DNA of 64,000 nucleotides from Closterium sp. NIES-65 (Eukaryota > Streptophyta > Zygnematophyceae > Desmidiales > Closteriaceae): the NCBI GenBank assembly GCA_948144175.1, contig CANXME010002307.1, positions 1 to 64,000 on the forward strand, read 5' to 3'. The translations under genes and the position numbers were made by a program. The notes under the pieces were generated by a model that had not been told where the DNA came from, made no database searches, and saw nothing but the letters and a program-made list of their open reading frames with translations. Positions 62,861 through 64,000 of this stretch are shown piece by piece (within the stretch, counting starts at the first letter, position 1; each line of letters starts with the position of its first letter).

Positions 62861-64000
62861 TCAAGAAGTGAGCAAGTGAGGCAAGGTAGGTACAAGACCT
62901 AACAGAGTACAGAAGCGCTGATGGTCACAAGGCGCAAGTGCCTTGGTGAAGATATCAGCAGTGTTGGCCTCAGAGGCCACGTAAGCAAGACGCAGCTGAT
63001 CGCGCTGCTGCAGCTCACGAGCAAGGAAGTAGCGAAGAGCGATGTGCTTCGTTCTATGCTCCAGTCTGTGCTCCCGACAAAAGGCCAGCATAGCCTTGTT
63101 GTCTACGTACAGAACTGGAGGAGAACGAGGCGGCTCTCCTAGGTCAATCAGCAGGTAGGTGAGCCAGCGAAGCTCCTGTGCAGCCATGGCCCCTGCGTAG
63201 ATCTCAGCCTCACAATTGGAGCCGAGAACAGAAGACGAGCGGGTAGACCGCCACGAAACAGAGCCGGAACCAAGGCTGAAGGTGTAACCCTGTGACGACC
63301 GCTGCGTAGCCTGGTCGTCAGCCCAAGAAGCGTCTGCGTGACCAGTAAGGACCACTGGACTCCTCCTTCCAAGCACAAGCCCCATGCCCGACGTACTGCA
63401 CAAGTAGCGCAACACCCTCTTTGCTGCAGCCATGTGCACTGGTCTGTGTCTCCCAGGAGCAACATAGCGTGACAGAGTGCTAAGAGGGTATGCAAGGTCA
63501 GGTCGTGTGCATGTCGTCAGGTACATGAGGCAGCCAACAAGCTCTGGGTACGGGCCACTCGACTCTACGGACTCATCCGAAGGCAGAGCTGAGAGCGAGT
63601 GGCGAGTAGACAGAGGAGTGGCCTGAGGCGAGGAGTACGTGAAGCCAAAGCGCTGAAGGACTTGCTGCACCATGTGTGACTGAGTCAGGGTAATGGTGCG
63701 CTGTGCTTTGTCCGGGGTGATCTGCAAGCCAAGGTAGCTGCGCAGTTCACCCAGGTCTGTGCACGTGTGTCTCTTCTGCAGCTCGGACTTCACGTGGGCG
63801 AGTCCAGCAGTGTCAGCTGTGGCAAAGACGAAGTCGTCAACGTACACGAGGATGTAGAACGGCGGCAAAGAAGTGTCGGTGCGCAGAAATAGCGACGGGT
63901 CGGCAGTAGAAGGAGCAAACCCAAGAGCCGCAAGAATAGTCCTCAGTGTGTCGTGCCACTCACGTGGTGCCTGGGGGAGATCGTAGACTGGCCGCCGGAG
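62861..64000 (-). CDS. B8 reverse transcriptase (C-terminal) and RNase H, cut by window edge
   Basis: A clean frame of at least 335 codons ending at 62861. It has the RT catalytic motif YVDD (YILVYVDDFVFATAD, about 63830-63845), LRSYLGLQIT, SSPQATPLSTRHS, and RNase H (HADASWADD, SNCEAEIYAGA, YVDNKAM, TKHIALRYF, ANTADIFTKAL). No stop is present from 63868 downward. Between 63868 and 64000 homology continues into YGL-x-QAPREW, but a change near 63980 alters the motif. It is the best-preserved catalytic RT/RNase H of family B here; whether the whole copy is intact cannot be judged. Confidence 0.83.
   Translation of the reverse strand, partial: LRRPVYDLPQAPREWHDTLRTILAALGFAPSTADPSLFLRTDTSLPPFYILVYVDDFVFATADTAGLAHVKSELQKRHTCTDLGELRSYLGLQITPDKAQRTITLTQSHMVQQVLQRFGFTYSSPQATPLSTRHSLSALPSDESVESSGPYPELVGCLMYLTTCTRPDLAYPLSTLSRYVAPGRHRPVHMAAAKRVLRYLCSTSGMGLVLGRRSPVVLTGHADASWADDQATQRSSQGYTFSLGSGSVSWRSTRSSSVLGSNCEAEIYAGAMAAQELRWLTYLLIDLGEPPRSPPVLYVDNKAMLAFCREHRLEHRTKHIALRYFLARELQQRDQLRLAYVASEANTADIFTKALAPCDHQRFCTLLGLVPTLPHLLTS

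Noticed and set aside
1..64000. tRNA or rRNA genes
   Set aside because: No cloverleaf-like or rRNA core sequences were noticed; TGGTATCAGAGC hits are primer-binding sites beside LTRs.

Overview
The window is a retrotransposon graveyard from a eukaryotic nuclear genome. I read it as green-lineage (plant or streptophyte-alga-like) because the primer-binding sites match or approximate the plant initiator tRNA-Met complement (TGGTATCAGAGC), every coding domain is Ty1/copia-type (integrase before reverse transcriptase), and the few non-repeat patches look like short exons with GT-AG introns. The species cannot be named from sequence alone. No rRNA, tRNA, CRISPR array or bacterial operon was seen.

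Layout. (1) 1-11420: family A, a copia element with ~780-bp LTRs (TGTAGCAGGG...CCAACA), a canonical CCHC gag and DDE integrase, and an internal deletion that removes the RT YVDD motif and RNase H. It forms a tandem array sharing LTRs on the minus strand, fused tail-to-tail at about 2998 to a plus-strand gag half, which makes a large imperfect palindrome. (2) 11417-15868: B1, a 3'-truncated minus-strand member of family B. (3) 15869-25633: a host-like multi-exon gene on the plus strand, split inside an exon by B2 (17889-25292), a full-length family B copy with identical 131-bp LTRs and a perfect 5-bp target duplication (TGCTT). (4) 25634-31100: B3, a decayed family B copy carrying a Penelope-like RT fragment and a solo LTR, followed by a small plus-strand RT fragment. 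(5) 31104-35520: B4, lacking its 3' part. (6) 35521-36584: a region with CCAAT-type repeats and an LTR U5 related to family A. (7) 36585-54045: C, an older plus-strand copia element lacking its 5' end, interrupted by B5 (37658-41701, TSD GTGGT) and B6 (43537-50840, TSD TGTCG/TGTTG). (8) 54148-61633: B7, full length, TSD TGCCT. (9) 61634-62519: three degenerate copies of a short coding-like unit. (10) 62520-64000: the 3' end of B8, which runs off the window.

Family B has very short LTRs (about 124-134 bp), a PBS followed by a conserved short hairpin, a GC-rich tandem-repeat leader of roughly 0.9-1.15 kb whose repeat unit differs in every copy, a gag with a long polyglycine tract and an unusual C-X13-C-X3-H-X4-C motif, a DSGAS protease, an integrase, a repetitive Glu-Pro-Gly-Gly-Ala linker, RT (YVDD), RNase H, and a polypurine tract embedded in a hairpin next to the 3' LTR. 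Every copy I could read through carries stops or frameshifts, including copies with identical or near-identical LTRs, which suggests mobilisation in trans. The most unusual and least explained parts are the leader minisatellite plus hairpin, the modified gag motif, and the interrupted host gene. All domain calls are by eye from motifs; no database search was run.
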